DNA of 64,000 nucleotides, from assembly GCA_905250125.1 (NCBI GenBank), contig CAJNOL010000152.1:70200-134199 (forward strand), read 5' to 3'. This DNA comes from Rotaria sordida (taxonomy: Eukaryota; Rotifera; Eurotatoria; Philodinida; Philodinidae). The notes beneath the pieces were generated by a model. That model was given only the letters and a program-made list of their open reading frames with translations, had not been told where the DNA came from and did no database searches. A program made the translations under genes and the position numbers. Positions 33,798-46,033 of the stretch are shown piece by piece (position 1 is the stretch's first letter; each line of letters opens with the position of its first letter).

Positions 33798-36370
33798 AGT
33801 ATGTTTAATGATTTCCAAATCAATCATCAATTAAAACAAGTATGTATAAAAATTTAAATAATTTCTTTTCAATGTTTCGCTTTAAAAAAAACAACGCATA
33901 GAAATATCTTCTTTCAATAAATTTATGTATACGCTGCGTCGAATTTCTATTGCGAAATAGATTGAAATATAATATTAAAACTCGACATTGTTAATTTCGT
34001 ATTTATATTTTAGAGTTCGTGTTTACTTACGATTGAATAATTTAGTCTTAATATTATTGGGATACAATTGAATGTTTATATTTATCACATAGAATAAAGT
34101 TGTGATAGATGATGATAATCCATATGTTTTTTTTTTCTTTTCAAAAGATCTACAACGCTGATAAATCTTAAGTAAAATTTATGTAAATGATCATTTTTTA
34201 GAAATCTCGATTCTCGATAGATATATATTACAAGTAAGATATTAACGATTAAAATTTCTTCTAATCGATATTTCGTTAAATACTAATCCGAAGTAGATTT
34301 GCTGTCATATATAGGAAATCTGTAATATTAGAAATGCGATCATGTCGTGTTTCATTGATTTTCTGTTGTACGGTACAATTCACTTTAGCAAATCAAAATA
34401 AGCGCTTCTGTTGGAAGGATTTCGATCAACATCTAACCTATAGCATGAAGATCTTAATACAATACTTTTGCTCATTTTTGTTTTCGGTCACTAAAATATA
34501 ATTGATCAGAGTCAAAAAAAAAAAGAATTTTTCGCTATTTCAGATTATTGAATTTTGTACAAAATGAGATATTACAATAAGCGAAATGTCATGTGTGTAT
34601 TTTCACTAAAGAACAAGTTTCTATAGGGATGGGTGAATGATGAGTACGGGAATAATCAGTACGTACAAAAACATGAAGGTAATGAGTGTGAGTGTGAATG
34701 GAAATGGAGAGAAGGCTAACAAATATCCACCTTCATTTACATTCATTGGCTTTTTAATAAACATTCCATTTATCTTTATGTTTTTTACGTAGTTAAGTTG
34801 TTGATACTGAACGTTCTCGTACTGAAGTATCTGTGCTCATCGTTCCGACTTCCTGTGAAATATAAAATAGAAAAGTAAATAAGATATTTTGTAGAGCAAA
34901 TTTATAAAATCACTATTTTGAAACAAACATATCCCAAAAGAAAATTCTGAATACATATTCTAAAAGAGTTTAAAAAGTCTGATTCTAACGAGGTAAAATC
35001 TCTGATTGATCCATGCCGTTTTCAATGATATTTTGTCCATATGTTAGGGACATTATTCTAAGAAAAATCCTAAGAGAGTTTGGACTGATGGGACTTCTTT
35101 CGAAGGTTATAACCATGTTACTGATTTTTTTTAACAATTCAATTTCACGACGAGAAAAACATTTAGAGTGTTCTAATAACCACGGGAATTACATCTAAGC
35201 AAAATTTCAGATTGAAACTTCATTGTTCAATTTTTCTTTGTATACCTTGTACTAAGTGACAAAATCAATAAAATGATTATAACCTTCTAAAGAAGCCTCA
35301 TCAGTCCAAAGCCTATTAGGATTTTTAATATCAATTAAAGCAGTGTGGATCAGTTAAGGACTTTTCCTTGCATGTGCTTCTGTCTTTAAGTGACCAAAAA
35401 ATGAGTAAATATTTTGTAGCAAAACTTTCGCGCCATAGGTTAGTAATATAAATATCAATTTTCAGCGTGTTTATCGTTTAATCATTCAAATTAAAACGAT
35501 GATATTTCGTCACTTCAGTAAGTTTAATCTCCCAATCGATTCGTTTAAACTTTAAATATTTACGAATCGAACATTTGTTCTGATCGTGTGCACATGGAGT
35601 TTGATAAAGCAAGTGAAAAGATACAATTTTAATTTTCTATTTATTTATCAATATTTTGCATATATAATAAATCGAATGCATTTTTTTATCATTATCTTCT
35701 AGCTTGCACATTCTCCGCTTTTGCGTTTCGTTACAAATGCGCACGTCTTTTCGCTTCTTCTTGTCTTTGATCTATAATTTTACTTCATTATGCGATCTAT
35801 GCTCGAACGATGACGAACACAATATGATGAAATATCGTGCGCCGAAAACCATTCATCTCTTTAAAAAATTTCATTAGTCTTCCTTTTTTTTTTTGTTCTT
35901 TTTTTTTCTTACAGAACACTCAAATGTGTCTGTAATATTTTCTCTTCTTGATCTATTTTCCTTTTTTTTTGATTGTTTCAAAAACATGAACACATATTGT
36001 ACGAAAAAAACAAACTTTCATTGCCTTTTTTTCTCTTATTTATGTTTTTCCATTTCTTCTAGCTGGTTTTTTTTATTTCTGTTTCTTTTTCTATTGTGAT
36101 CTTTGATCGATACGTTCCACTGTTTGATATAACAAACAGTTGACATTGTTACTATCTGTGTGTGTACGTTCATCGTCTCTTATGTAGCAAAAAAAAAGAC
36201 TTAAAGGTCAAGGTGCTTGATTGCGTTTATATTTGTTTTATCTTCTTCAATTTAACGTTGTTCTTTTGCTTCTGTAAACCGATTTCTCTTGTTATAGTAT
36301 GATTATAATTTTACTGATCGGGTGTTTTTCTTTTTTTTTTTCTCCACAATTCTAGATACGAACAATAACA
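33798..36370. other. 2.6 kb spacer between ZDHHC6 and the RRM gene
   Basis: It contains an inverted pair of short related sequences (35067-35111 and 35277-35321). It also has a possible minus-strand terminal exon at 34792-34854 (after an acceptor read as tttcacag, encoding MSTDTSVRERSVSTT and stop), for which no upstream exon was found. The last 250 nt are probably the RRM gene's 5' UTR and a UTR intron. T-rich runs dominate 35880-36100. Confidence 0.4.
35067..35321. repeat. Inverted pair of related 45-nt sequences with coding-like character
   Basis: The left unit is tcctaagagagtttggactg and onward on the plus strand. The right unit, read on the minus strand, is tcctaataggctttggactg and onward. 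Both continue into gatg, cttcttt, gaaggttataa. In one frame both would encode NPxRxWTDxxSxEGYNH. The spacing is 165 nt. This looks like two opposite fragments of the same unidentified gene or transposon. Confidence 0.6.
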
Positions 36371-37905
36371 ATGAGTGGACCAGTTAAAGTAGTAAAAACA
36401 AAACTATTTATCGGAAATCTTGATCCAGCAACACAACCTTGTAAATGATAATGTTTGTTTTTTTGTTTTTTGATAATTAATTATTTTATTTAGCCGAATT
36501 ATCTGAGCTATTTGCACCATTTGGTACTGTACTTGAAGCATCTGTGATTAAAGATTATGGTTTTGTGGTAAAATAAAAGAATTTATTTAATAATTTCAAG
36601 ACATTTATTATTCCTTGATTAGCATTTTGGTTCAATTGAAGAAGCTGAAAAAGCAGCAATTGCATTAAATAATAAAGAATTTCATGGAAAAAGATTACGT
36701 GTTGAAGTAATAAATTATTATTATATTTAGTTTCTTCAAATAAAATTTCGTTAATTAGCTTTCAACAAGTACAGTGCGACATCGACCTGGTCAACCAGAA
36801 CCAGCTAGTGCTTTACGAAAGTATAATTATTAAATATATGTTTTTTTCCTTTCATCAATGAAAAATATTTATTTTATTTAGTTCTCGTGCTCGTGCTGCT
36901 GCAATGGCTAGTGGAAATGGTTTATCTCGATATAGTCCAGCTGCACCTACAAGTGGTGTTGGTCCAATGCGTCATAGTGCATCAGCATGGGTTCGTAGTG
37001 ATGCTCGTCCATATGATGGTATTCAGATGGATCCGAATGCTATGGCTGCTGGTTATGGTCCAGTATCAGCTGTCTATGATCGCTCGCGTCCATATGATGT
37101 TCGAACAGATCCACGACATTATTATGAAGATAGACGTGATAGTGGTTATGGATCAGGATATGATGCATCTCGTGATAATTTATATGCAGCACAAACATAT
37201 GCTAGTATGAGTGGAAGTAATAGTGGACAAGCAGGCATGTATTCTATGCGTGATTATCGTGATTTACCACCACAGGCTCGAACAGATAATATGGGTTATA
37301 ATACAAGTCGGTAAGAAGATCTATTTTTTTTCTTTTAGATATCAATAATTTAATAGATTATTTTTATTACTAAAGAATGAATAAATCACATTCAGGAATT
37401 TGGACTTCTTTTGTTTCGTAAATAAGATATTTAATTGTCATTTTGCATTATAATACTGATTGTTTTTTTTTATTGATTTAACAAACTTTGTAAACATATC
37501 AAAACAAACAATTTCTTTGTTTTTCTTTATAGAATGTATGATCGTAATCAGGGTGCATCACCTGTAGATCCATATTATGGCGGTGGATTACCTCAAGGAC
37601 CACCAGCATCTGTTGATCCTTATCATATTTATGATCCTTATCAAAAATATTATACTAGTCGACCTCGTGATCCAGAATTCCCAGTTGCAACTGCTCAAAA
37701 TCCAACAGCACGGTTTATAACTTTATTATCTTTAATAAAATACCGATGCATCTTTCATTTTTTTTAGTGATTATGATGTTTATACAGCTTATCGTAATGA
37801 TCCATATGTAACAGCAAGTGGTCAACCACCACCACCACTTCGACATGATTTAGCCGTTGCTTTTCAACAACAACAAACAGGTTATCCACCAACGAATCAA
37901 CAAAG

Positions 37906-37936
<31 letters not shown>

Positions 37937-38020
37937 GCATATGGAACTGCATCAGGTACACCGACAACTTCATATGCACCACCTATCACTCAATATTATG
38001 GTGCTCAACAACGAGCATAA
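36371..38020 (+). CDS. Single-RRM RNA-binding protein with Tyr/Gln-rich tail (RBM4/RBM14-like)
   Basis: Seven exons, 36371-36440, 36494-36567, 36623-36706, 36759-36820, 36882-37310, 37533-37712 and 37768-38020, encode 383 residues. One RRM fills residues 10-80: RNP2 is KLFIGNL, RNP1 is DYGFVHFGS, and it ends GKRLRVELS. That fits the RBM4/Lark/RBM14 group (typical IKDYGFVH). The rest is a low-complexity tail rich in Tyr, Gly, Ser, Arg and Pro with many YD/YG/YY pairs and a Gln run near the end. Such tails drive condensate formation and coactivation in RBM14 and FET proteins. The CCHC knuckle of Lark and a second RRM are absent. Expected role: nuclear splicing or transcription coupling. Confidence 0.83.
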
Positions 38021-40121
38021 TATATGTACTTTTTTTTTGGTCATATGACTATTTAATTTTAGTGTGTTTGTCTATATGTGTGTGTATGTGTATAAGTGTT
38101 TTTAGGTGTTTTGTTATTGTTTCTTCTTTTTTTCTTATGTAAATCGAAAAACCGAAACATCTAAAACTGAATGATGCGGTTAGTTTGTACAAAGTTAGCT
38201 TTATCTTTAACACTTATTTTTTGGTTTATGCTATTGATGTTTATTTGTTTGTTTGTTTATTTATACTAGATAACAACAAAAAAAAAAGAATCAGCAATAT
38301 TAAATTCGTAGGATATATTTATTTAAAAAATATATTATTGTAAGTTTGAGAAAAACAAATAAACTATTTTTTTGATGAAATAATTTTTATGATTTATTAA
38401 ATATTTAGTTCATCGATTAAAGTTATATAATGAAAATTGAAGCTTTAATATCATGGTATATCTGCATGTGTGTGATGTGTATATTATCTTTTAGATGTTT
38501 GAATATTTTTCGTAGGGATTATCGTGTATTTTGCATACAATTGACAAGTCATATGCGAAACTATGACGATCTCAACTAATTATCAATTGTTTCTGTCCAT
38601 CCATTGTACGTAAGCTAAAAAATAATTATTAGAATCTCTGGTCTTTATCGGATTAGACAACTAACGTAAAATAAACTTCCTACCAGAAATTTAATCACTC
38701 GTAATATGAAGACTGAGGATCAGTATATTATTTGTTGACAATATATATATATATAATGAAGTAACAATGACGATAATAACCCGATAAATACCACCCGGTA
38801 CAGAAGTACATAACAACAATAAAAATACTCCCACCAAAAAGTGGTGAAAAAATCTGTGTATGTATATATAACGTAGAATGATGACTATAGACTACATGAA
38901 AGAGAATGACAAAGAATAATCTCCTTGAAAATTAGCAGCGACATAATGTCATTTGTTGATGCTAACAGAAACAGAAAGGAGATTAATATTTTATTTTAGA
39001 TAATTCGATAGATAAAATAGTTGATAAGAAGAAGTATGACACAATATTTGCCCAAATCACGAGAAGAATCGTTTTCTTAATTTGTCATACACAAAGCTGC
39101 AGCTGTTGTCTCGTACTATAAGAACAATGATAGAATGTGGGTCGATAATGATTCATTCTTTTGGAAGAAAAATATTATTTTTTAACAGCGTTATTAGGCG
39201 TCTTGTTTGAATTCAAATTATTTTTGGTTTCTCATTTTATGGTTATATTTCTAATTATTTGCACGCTGTTTTTGCAATACAAATATTTAATTGACTCCTA
39301 ATTCAAATGAAGTAATTTTATGGAGTAAAGCTTGTTTTTTATTTGCACGCTAGTATGGACTTTGCTCTTTGAACTAACAAAAAATCCATATATTTTTTCT
39401 CTCAAGAGCATAATTATTATCGCCTAGGATATAGATGATTTGTGATATTTTTTTTTTCCTTCTACTACAAAGTAATTAATCATTTCTGACTGCGTGTCTT
39501 TTTTATCTTGCATACACAACTACGTTTCTTTTATTCTTGTCAATGCACAAAAGTATACTGATCGAAAAAAAAGGAAAGAAAAACCGTGTTTCTTTTCTCG
39601 CACTGTATACCGATGCGTATTGGTATATTTAAATGGCATTTCGCTGTAGTTGTGATGCATGTTGTTAAGACATCATCCAACCAGACACGCAGAACTTCTG
39701 TCTATCCATCTATTTTCCATTATATATACTCTAAGGTTTTTTGTTGCTTATCAACAAGACTTATATTTGTCTTCGCTGATAGACATATATTATTCTACAA
39801 AACACGAAAAAAAAAAAGAGAAAAGAATTTTATTACGTTTTGTTATTTCCCATGAAGGTTACCATTTACGCTTCATTTGTTACAAGTATGAAATGAAAGA
39901 AAATTTATAGCGTCATAATTACATATGACTATATGTATATTGTAATAATAGATCAAATTCTGTTTTTTTTTAGATTGATCTTTGATATCATTCGCCTTGG
40001 TTTTATTGCTCGATAAAATATTTTTTCTTCACATTATTATGTCATATTTAGGCAAGTAAAATGTCAATAATATGGTCTTTTTTATTTTATTTTTATTATC
40101 CTTCTTCCTTTTAGTATTCGT
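38021..40121. other. 2.1 kb spacer
   Basis: It holds the 3' UTR of the RRM gene and the upstream region of PTRH2; an acceptor-like cttcctttttag lies just before the PTRH2 ATG. A short TA run lies at about 38743-38755. No gene recognised. Confidence 0.35.
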
Positions 40122-41333
40122 ATGAGCCAAACATCTTGGTTTGGAGGAAAAACTGCTACGGTTGGGCTTGCAGCCGGATTTTTCGGAGGTAAAAGAGAAA
40201 CACATAACTACAAGCAGAAGAGGCATTATATAAATTTTGTTTATGATATGTTTCAGGTCTGGCACTTGGTTGGATTTTTAGTTCATCTGTATTTCTTAAT
40301 AATAGTGTCAAAGTTGTTTCGAATGCTTTTGATTTTGAAAAAGATCAATCTGTAGATGATAAAAATGTGAGAAGAAATAATATACAGGGGTGTCCCAAGG
40401 TCGTCAGAATTGTAGGAGGGAGACTTGAGTGTGCTTTAGGAAATTTGTATGCAAAATAAAACAATAAAACACTCAAAGAAAACGAAAATTTTGTTCAAGA
40501 TTTAGTGAGAGATTCACTCCATCTCGTCAATTTGGGACACCACTGATAATATAATAAACAAAATCATTAAATTTAAAATAAAACTTTATTTCTATTTAGT
40601 TTGATCCTGGTTCATCCGATGCTGAAGGAGAATATAAAGTAAATATTATGAATATTGTTCTTATATTTCTTATTTTTAAAAATATTATTTGAATTTTAGC
40701 TTGTACTTGTTGTACGAAATGATCTCAAAATGGGTCACGGTAAATTTTAAAATTAAGATATTTTATTTTCATATTTTTATTTATTTATTTTTCTGATATA
40801 GGAAAAATAGCAGCACAAGTAAGTCAAATAAACTTATGATATTATAAAAAATGAATGTATCATTTTGATAGTGTTCTCATGCTACACTTGCATGTTTTCA
40901 AAAAGCATGTGAAAAAATACCTGATGTTGTCGATACATGGTTTTCTAGTGGACAAGCAAAAGTTGTGTGTAAATGTGAATCTGATGATGATTTGTAAGAT
41001 AATTATTTTATATGTATCTATAATTATATTAAGGTATTTTTTTTTTCGGTAGAGAACAATTACGTCGTCAAGCTAAATTTCAAGGCTTAACAACTTGTTT
41101 GATACGTGATGTGGGTATGTAAAGAAAAACAATTTGAATGTATATTGTCTATTGAAATTTTAAATATTTATTATAGGTCAAACAAAAATTGGTTCAGGTC
41201 GTAAAACAGTACTCGGTATTGGACCAGGTTAGATTAAAATCTTTAATAAAATTTTTTATATTTATTATTTATTTTTTTTTTAGCACCTTCACGATTGATC
41301 AACGACATGATTCGGCAATTGAAAATATATTAA
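40122..41333 (+). CDS. ptrh2: Peptidyl-tRNA hydrolase 2 (Bit1)
   Basis: Nine exons, 40122-40188, 40257-40366, 40600-40638, 40700-40739, 40802-40818, 40872-40993, 41053-41114, 41177-41227 and 41284-41333, give 185 residues. An N-terminal hydrophobic segment (VGLAAGFFGGLALGWIFSSSVF) acts as the mitochondrial outer-membrane anchor and signal. The Pth2 fold follows: YKLVLVVRNDLKMGHGK, IAAQCSHATLAC, WFSSGQAKVVCKCES, LEQLRRQAKFQGLTTCLI, DVGQTKIGSGRKTVLGIGPAP and LIND. The catalytic features of Pth2 (Lys in MGHGK, His in CSHA, Asp in DVGQTKI, Thr in TVLGIGP) are present. It frees tRNA from stalled peptides and, as Bit1, promotes anoikis. Exon 5 is only 17 nt. Intron 2 carries a MITE. Confidence 0.94.
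40385..40545. mobile_element. hAT-type MITE in PTRH2 intron 2
   Basis: This is a 161-bp element flanked by identical 8-bp direct repeats ataatata (40377-40384 and 40546-40553). Its terminal inverted repeats are caggggtgtcccaa on the left and, on the other strand, cagtggtgtcccaa on the right: 14 bp with one mismatch. An 8-bp target duplication with CAG-type ends is the signature of the hAT superfamily. It codes for nothing and depends on a transposase elsewhere. The intact duplication and near-perfect ends suggest a fairly recent insertion. Confidence 0.88.
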
Positions 41334-41629
41334 ATAATTATTATTTCCTTTTTTTCTCTTCTAAAATTAATAAATAATACATCACTGTTGCTGTCTTTCA
41401 TATTATTCCTATTAATTATCACTTTCATGTAGTTTTGAAACTAAATACGATATAATATTATTTGTATTACCTGTTTCATTAGTAATCGATCATGTGCAAG
41501 TTTATGTTGTCAATAAAAATATATCTGATCGTGTTATTTTCTTTTTTTTTAGAAATGATGATTTAATTAGTTATAAAGAAAGAAAAACACATAACGAGCA
41601 TCTAGATACAATAATTTGATAAATTTTAG

Positions 41630-43850
41630 ATGAGTGATTCAACATCATCGTCAGTGTCGAATAGAAATTCGTCAACAAATAATTCTAATCATTTTGGAAA
41701 ATATGTTAAACTTAATGTAGGCAATCATCTTTTTTTAACAAGTTTTGATACATTAACAAAAGAAGATACTATGTTTAAAGCAATGTTTAGTGGACGTATG
41801 GAAGTTGTACAAGATAGTGAAGGTAAAAAAGAAAAAGTAATTGATTGAAAGTTAATGAAACATTTCTTGTTATACAATATTTTTCAATGTGAATGTAGTA
41901 AAACCTTACTTAAATGAACACTGTCGAAACTTTTAAAAAGTATTCATCGATGGGAGATGTTAACGTTCAATATCTAAGATTCATCTAAAAATTTTAGGCG
42001 AATCTCAGATTGGTCTAGGGTAATTTCGAATCCACTAACATATTATATAGAAGCAAAAGTTAACCATAGCATATGAAACTTTATTATCAACAAAATATGC
42101 TATCTAATCACTAGCAAATAACATTTTTAAAATAATCAATGAAGGATGTGGATTGTCAATGTGCATGCATTTGGTCTTTTCATTTCACTCTCACACTCAC
42201 AATCGAGATGTGAATTAACTTTTTATTTTTTTCAAAGTTTATTATAGACATAAATGACGATTGAATGTCATCGATATTTTTCTATTTCAGTTTTTATCCA
42301 ATACATTTTATGGAGGACGCTAACATGAATTTTATTATAACATGAGAAAAACGTATTTCAAAATATAAGCTTCGTTATTAGTTTTGAAGTAATCAGAGAT
42401 CATTCTCTATGTTTGTTTATCTTTCTTCATTTGGACATTTATGAACCCAAAAAATGCTTAACAGAATACAAAGCTTTGCTTCGTTTCACAAAATCTTGTA
42501 TTATTGTTTCGATCTCGATATATGTGAATTTGATGAACTTGTTATACAATTAACCTTTTGAATGTTCGTTTTATAATATCGAATATAAAACCAAGTAAAA
42601 ATATTCAAGTTTTCAGTTAATTCATATTGTACTAAACTATTACTATCCTTATAATCATTAAATAAGTGAATGTTTCCATTTGATATACAATAATGTTGTG
42701 ATGTCATTGCTTTTTCTGATATATAAAAAATTATACCAAATAATGAACAGTTGTTTCACTGCATTAGCCAGAAATGAAGAAAAAAATTCCACGTATGTTC
42801 ACTTAAAAGAGCTTAAAATAGCAATTAGAACTGTAAAAATGATGTTCAAGTTCAATATAAGGAGGTATTCACCTATGGGAGATGTATTTCTAGTAAAAAT
42901 TGCTTCATGAGATCGAGATTCTGTTCGAAATTGAGAGGAGTCATCATTGCTAAGATTAATATCTGTTGAATAAATTTCTATTCTTTAAATTTTAATTAGG
43001 TTGGGTATTAATCGATCGTGATGGTAAACATTTTAATATAATATTAAATTATTTACGTGATAGTACTTTAAATTTACCTGATTGTACTCAAACGTTAAAT
43101 GAATTATTACAAGAAGCAAAATTTTATTGTATACAATCACTTATTGAACTTATTGAACAACATATACGAATACGTTTAAGAAAAAATGCCGGTGATATAG
43201 ATGCTTGTTGTAAAGTGATTATGTTAACATCAGCAAAAGAATTACCAAATATTGTTGCTACTGTACGTAAACCAATTGTTAAATTAGCAATTAATAGACA
43301 TAATAATAAATATTCATATACTGCGTATGTTAATTATTAAACAACTAGTTTATGAAAGTTTGTTTTTTTTTCTTTTTGTTTTATTTTCTTTAGTTCATCT
43401 GATGAAATGTTAATGAAAAATATCGAATTATTTGATAAATTAAGTATTCGTTTACAAAATAGAATTTTATTTGTAAAAGATGTAACCGGTAGTGAAGAAA
43501 TATGTTGCTGGAGTTTTTATGGTAATGGACAAAAAATGGCTGAAGTTTGTTGTACATCTATTGTTTATGCAACTGAAAGAAAACAAAATAAGGTTAAAAT
43601 TATAAACAATGAATTCAATTTTATTTATATTATGATTTTAATTTAGGTTGAATTTTTTGAAGCAAGAATTTATGAAGAAACATTAAATATTTTATTATAC
43701 GAAAATCGAAATGCACCTGTTGATGAAATTATTCGAGCAACAACACCACGTTTTGTATCAAATTCATTAAATGATGATGATTTAGATGAAGAACGTTGGA
43801 CTAATACAAGTTCTGCATCTGCAACTAGTCGACCACCGAGAAAGCGTTGA
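41630..43850 (+). CDS. BTB/POZ adaptor of the KCTD10/KCTD13/TNFAIP1 (BACURD) family
   Basis: Four exons, 41630-41822, 43000-43324, 43394-43592 and 43647-43850, encode 306 residues. The T1-type BTB domain starts [12 protein letters not shown] and runs through [34 protein letters not shown] and [13 protein letters not shown]. The family-specific C-terminal part follows: [17 protein letters not shown]-type block, [11 protein letters not shown]-like [49 protein letters not shown] and [21 protein letters not shown] proteins are substrate adaptors for cullin-3 ligases, with RhoA as the best-known target. The N terminus is Ser/Asn-rich. The tail ends RPPRKR. The first intron is 1.2 kb, the others 54-69 nt. 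Confidence 0.93.
41823..42999 (+). other. 1.2 kb first intron of the KCTD10-like gene
   Basis: It runs from gtaaaaaa to taattag and joins DSEG to GWVLIDR in frame. Two short similar blocks (gtattcatcgatgggagatg near 41940 and gtattcacctatgggagatg near 42866) hint at an inserted or duplicated sequence. No frame was recognised. Confidence 0.5.
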
Positions 43851-43869
43851 AATTAAATATTTATTTGCA

Positions 43870-43872
<3 letters not shown>

Positions 43873-43903
<31 letters not shown>
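43873..43903. repeat. (GT)n microsatellite
   Basis: It is an uninterrupted GT run of about 15 units starting 22 bp after the KCTD10-like stop codon, so within its probable 3' UTR. A TA run follows at about 43950-43970. Length variation between haplotypes is likely. Confidence 0.9.
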
Positions 43904-43904
<1 letters not shown>

Positions 43905-44044
43905 TTTTTTTTTCTTATGGTATAAAAGTATTTGTCTCTATACATATAATTATATATATATATATATATTTATATATTGTGGTTTAGTCAGTTATGTGAT
44001 TTATTTGTGTACTCTGTTTGTCTTTCTTTGTCTTGAATTTCTAA

Positions 44045-44381
44045 TCAGGAGACATTGTACTCCTTTGAATGATGAAATAAAAGGAAATATATATTTTTTA
44101 AAGAGCAATTGAAATTTCTTTTGTCATTACATAGCTCAATAACTCGTTCAAGAATTTTATTCCAATATGTTCGACTATTAATAATATACATTGTTCTATT
44201 TCGCACAATCAATATTTTCGAATATTCGTCTAACGATTCACATGGAATGACTTGAAATTCAATTAAATATAGAAGAACACATATTTCATTCACATTGAAT
44301 ATTGTACTTTCAATCTGATTACTCACAATACTTGTCGAACATTGTTCACATTTAGGGATTTTACAGTGAATGCAAAAGTAT
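44045..44381 (-). pseudogene. Possible coding fragment or relic, unrecognised
   Basis: A minus-strand frame has no ATG at its start. It begins CIHCKIPKCEQCSTS, a short Cys pattern that could bind a metal, and continues about 100 residues with ordinary amino-acid composition (for example VIPCESLDEYSKILIVRNR). The frame is closed by a stop just upstream and no splice acceptor is obvious. It could be a last exon, a decayed gene or chance. No family recognised. Confidence 0.22.
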
Positions 44382-46033
44382 CAAGGAAAAAAAAGCGTCA
44401 CGCTTTTCACCTTTGAAGTTTATGCAAAACGTGAAAAATGAAATGAGATTCAAAGTCTCTTAGATTACAGTACAAATCTATTGAGTACTATATAAATAGA
44501 AGAGAACAGAACGAGCATGAAACCATGGATTGTGTTTAGTGTATCATAACGTCAAAAGTTAGAAAGTGTGTAGTAATACTTTCTTGTTTAAAAAGAACTT
44601 GATAATGGTTCAACGAACTCTATGGCATTAATCAAAATGTATTTTAAATACCGACGAAAACAAAAAATCGATATTCTAGTGATATATCAAACCAACATAC
44701 AAGACGCTTCTAGAAGACAAACATTATTTGCATTGGATATGTATTAGGGGAAAAAGATTGTCGACCTTTTCCTTTATTTTTTACTAAATCAAAAATGTCC
44801 TCACACACACACATATAATAACTAAGCTACAAAACGACCCAAAAAAAGAAAAGGAGAAATGCGCATTTATATATGATCACATGCTTCGATTGGTTTTAAC
44901 GAAAAGAAAGAAATGATGATATATGATCGAAGATATCACATCGAAAAAAAAAGAAGATATCACATCTAGGGAAAAAGAAAAACATACTGTGAGAGCAATG
45001 CCCGTAACAGTATGGAAGGTGGGTTTTCTTTTTATCCACACTCCTATAGTAGTTTGACAACGAAATAAAATCTATTTGAACATAATAATGTATTGCATGT
45101 ATCTATTTTAAAATTGTGAACGCCATTGTCATGCTTTTATAGCTCAAAGTGTTCCTATTGAAACCATTATTCTAATCTTTGGTCAATTATTTGACATGAT
45201 CCGTGCTAGTAAATAGAATAAAGGTTGGGAATATTTCAATGAGTTGCTACAAAAGCAAAGTTCTCATCTGGGACTTCTCGAGTGTACATTGTTAGCAGAT
45301 ATCTTGGATTGTTCAAAAGCTGAAAATTATTAAAAAACATATTTTTTAATTAATATTGTCAAACTGTGGATTGGCGCACATGAATCTTCTAATAAGTCAA
45401 AATCAGGAACATGAATGACAGCTGAGTGCTTTGATGTTTTCTATCATTGCATTGAATAACTTTGGTCAAAACTTCGAAATGATATCTCATGCTGAAGAAA
45501 TCATATGTGAAGTATTTAACGAAGTCAAGAATCTATTAGACAATCAAACACTTTGTATGATTAATCAAGTGAAATTTCGTGCTGAATGTTTTTATTGATG
45601 AAACTGGAAAGAAATTAAATTAATTTACTAGTCAATCGTTTGTTGATTGTAAATTATGAATCAAAAATAAAATTCAAAATCCTTCGCCATTAATAGCAGT
45701 AAAATTAATCATATTCTTGTGATTCAAATGAGCACAATTGTTTCATTATATCGTTTACAATTTGAAAATATTAAATAATTGGAATTGTACTCATTATGTT
45801 AGATAATATACCATAAAATTTCTTTTATTCATGTATTTATATCTAGTAAATAACTTTACAACGACTCGAAATTTTTGGTAATTAAACTTTGTGCCGAAAT
45901 ATCGGAGTATATTCCTAGAATAAAATAAATATGTTTTTATTTCATTTAAAAGATCTAACATAAAATTTTTGTAATTCACTATCATAATGCAAACAAAACA
46001 GTAAAATGAAATCTATCTCTTCTCTTTTTTTTC
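44382..46033. other. 1.6 kb spacer with a possible gene relic
   Basis: Between about 45130 and 45600 one plus-strand frame yields several protein-like stretches broken by stop codons (for example GWEYFNELLQKQSSHLGLL, then LLADILDCSKAENY, and MTAECFDVFYHCIE). These may be the remains of a host gene, but I cannot name it. The rest is AT-rich without features. Confidence 0.25.

Noticed and set aside
34792-34854. Possible minus-strand terminal exon MSTDTSVRERSVSTT
   Set aside because: A good acceptor precedes it, but no upstream exon could be found and the peptide is too short to judge; kept only as a remark.
35893-36099. Phe-rich frame before the RRM gene
   Set aside because: Runs of T translate as Phe; this is the probable 5' UTR intron region.
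36887-37210. Met/Val-rich frame overlapping the RRM protein
   Set aside because: Shadow frame of the Tyr/Gly/Asp-rich coding tail of the RRM gene.
37764-38048. Poly-Val and poly-Asn frames near the end of the RRM gene
   Set aside because: Alternative readings of the CAA/CAG glutamine run in the true coding frame.
43786-44112. Frame with CVCVCVC run after the KCTD10-like gene
   Set aside because: It is the GT microsatellite read as Cys/Val and starts in the wrong frame of the last KCTD10-like exon.
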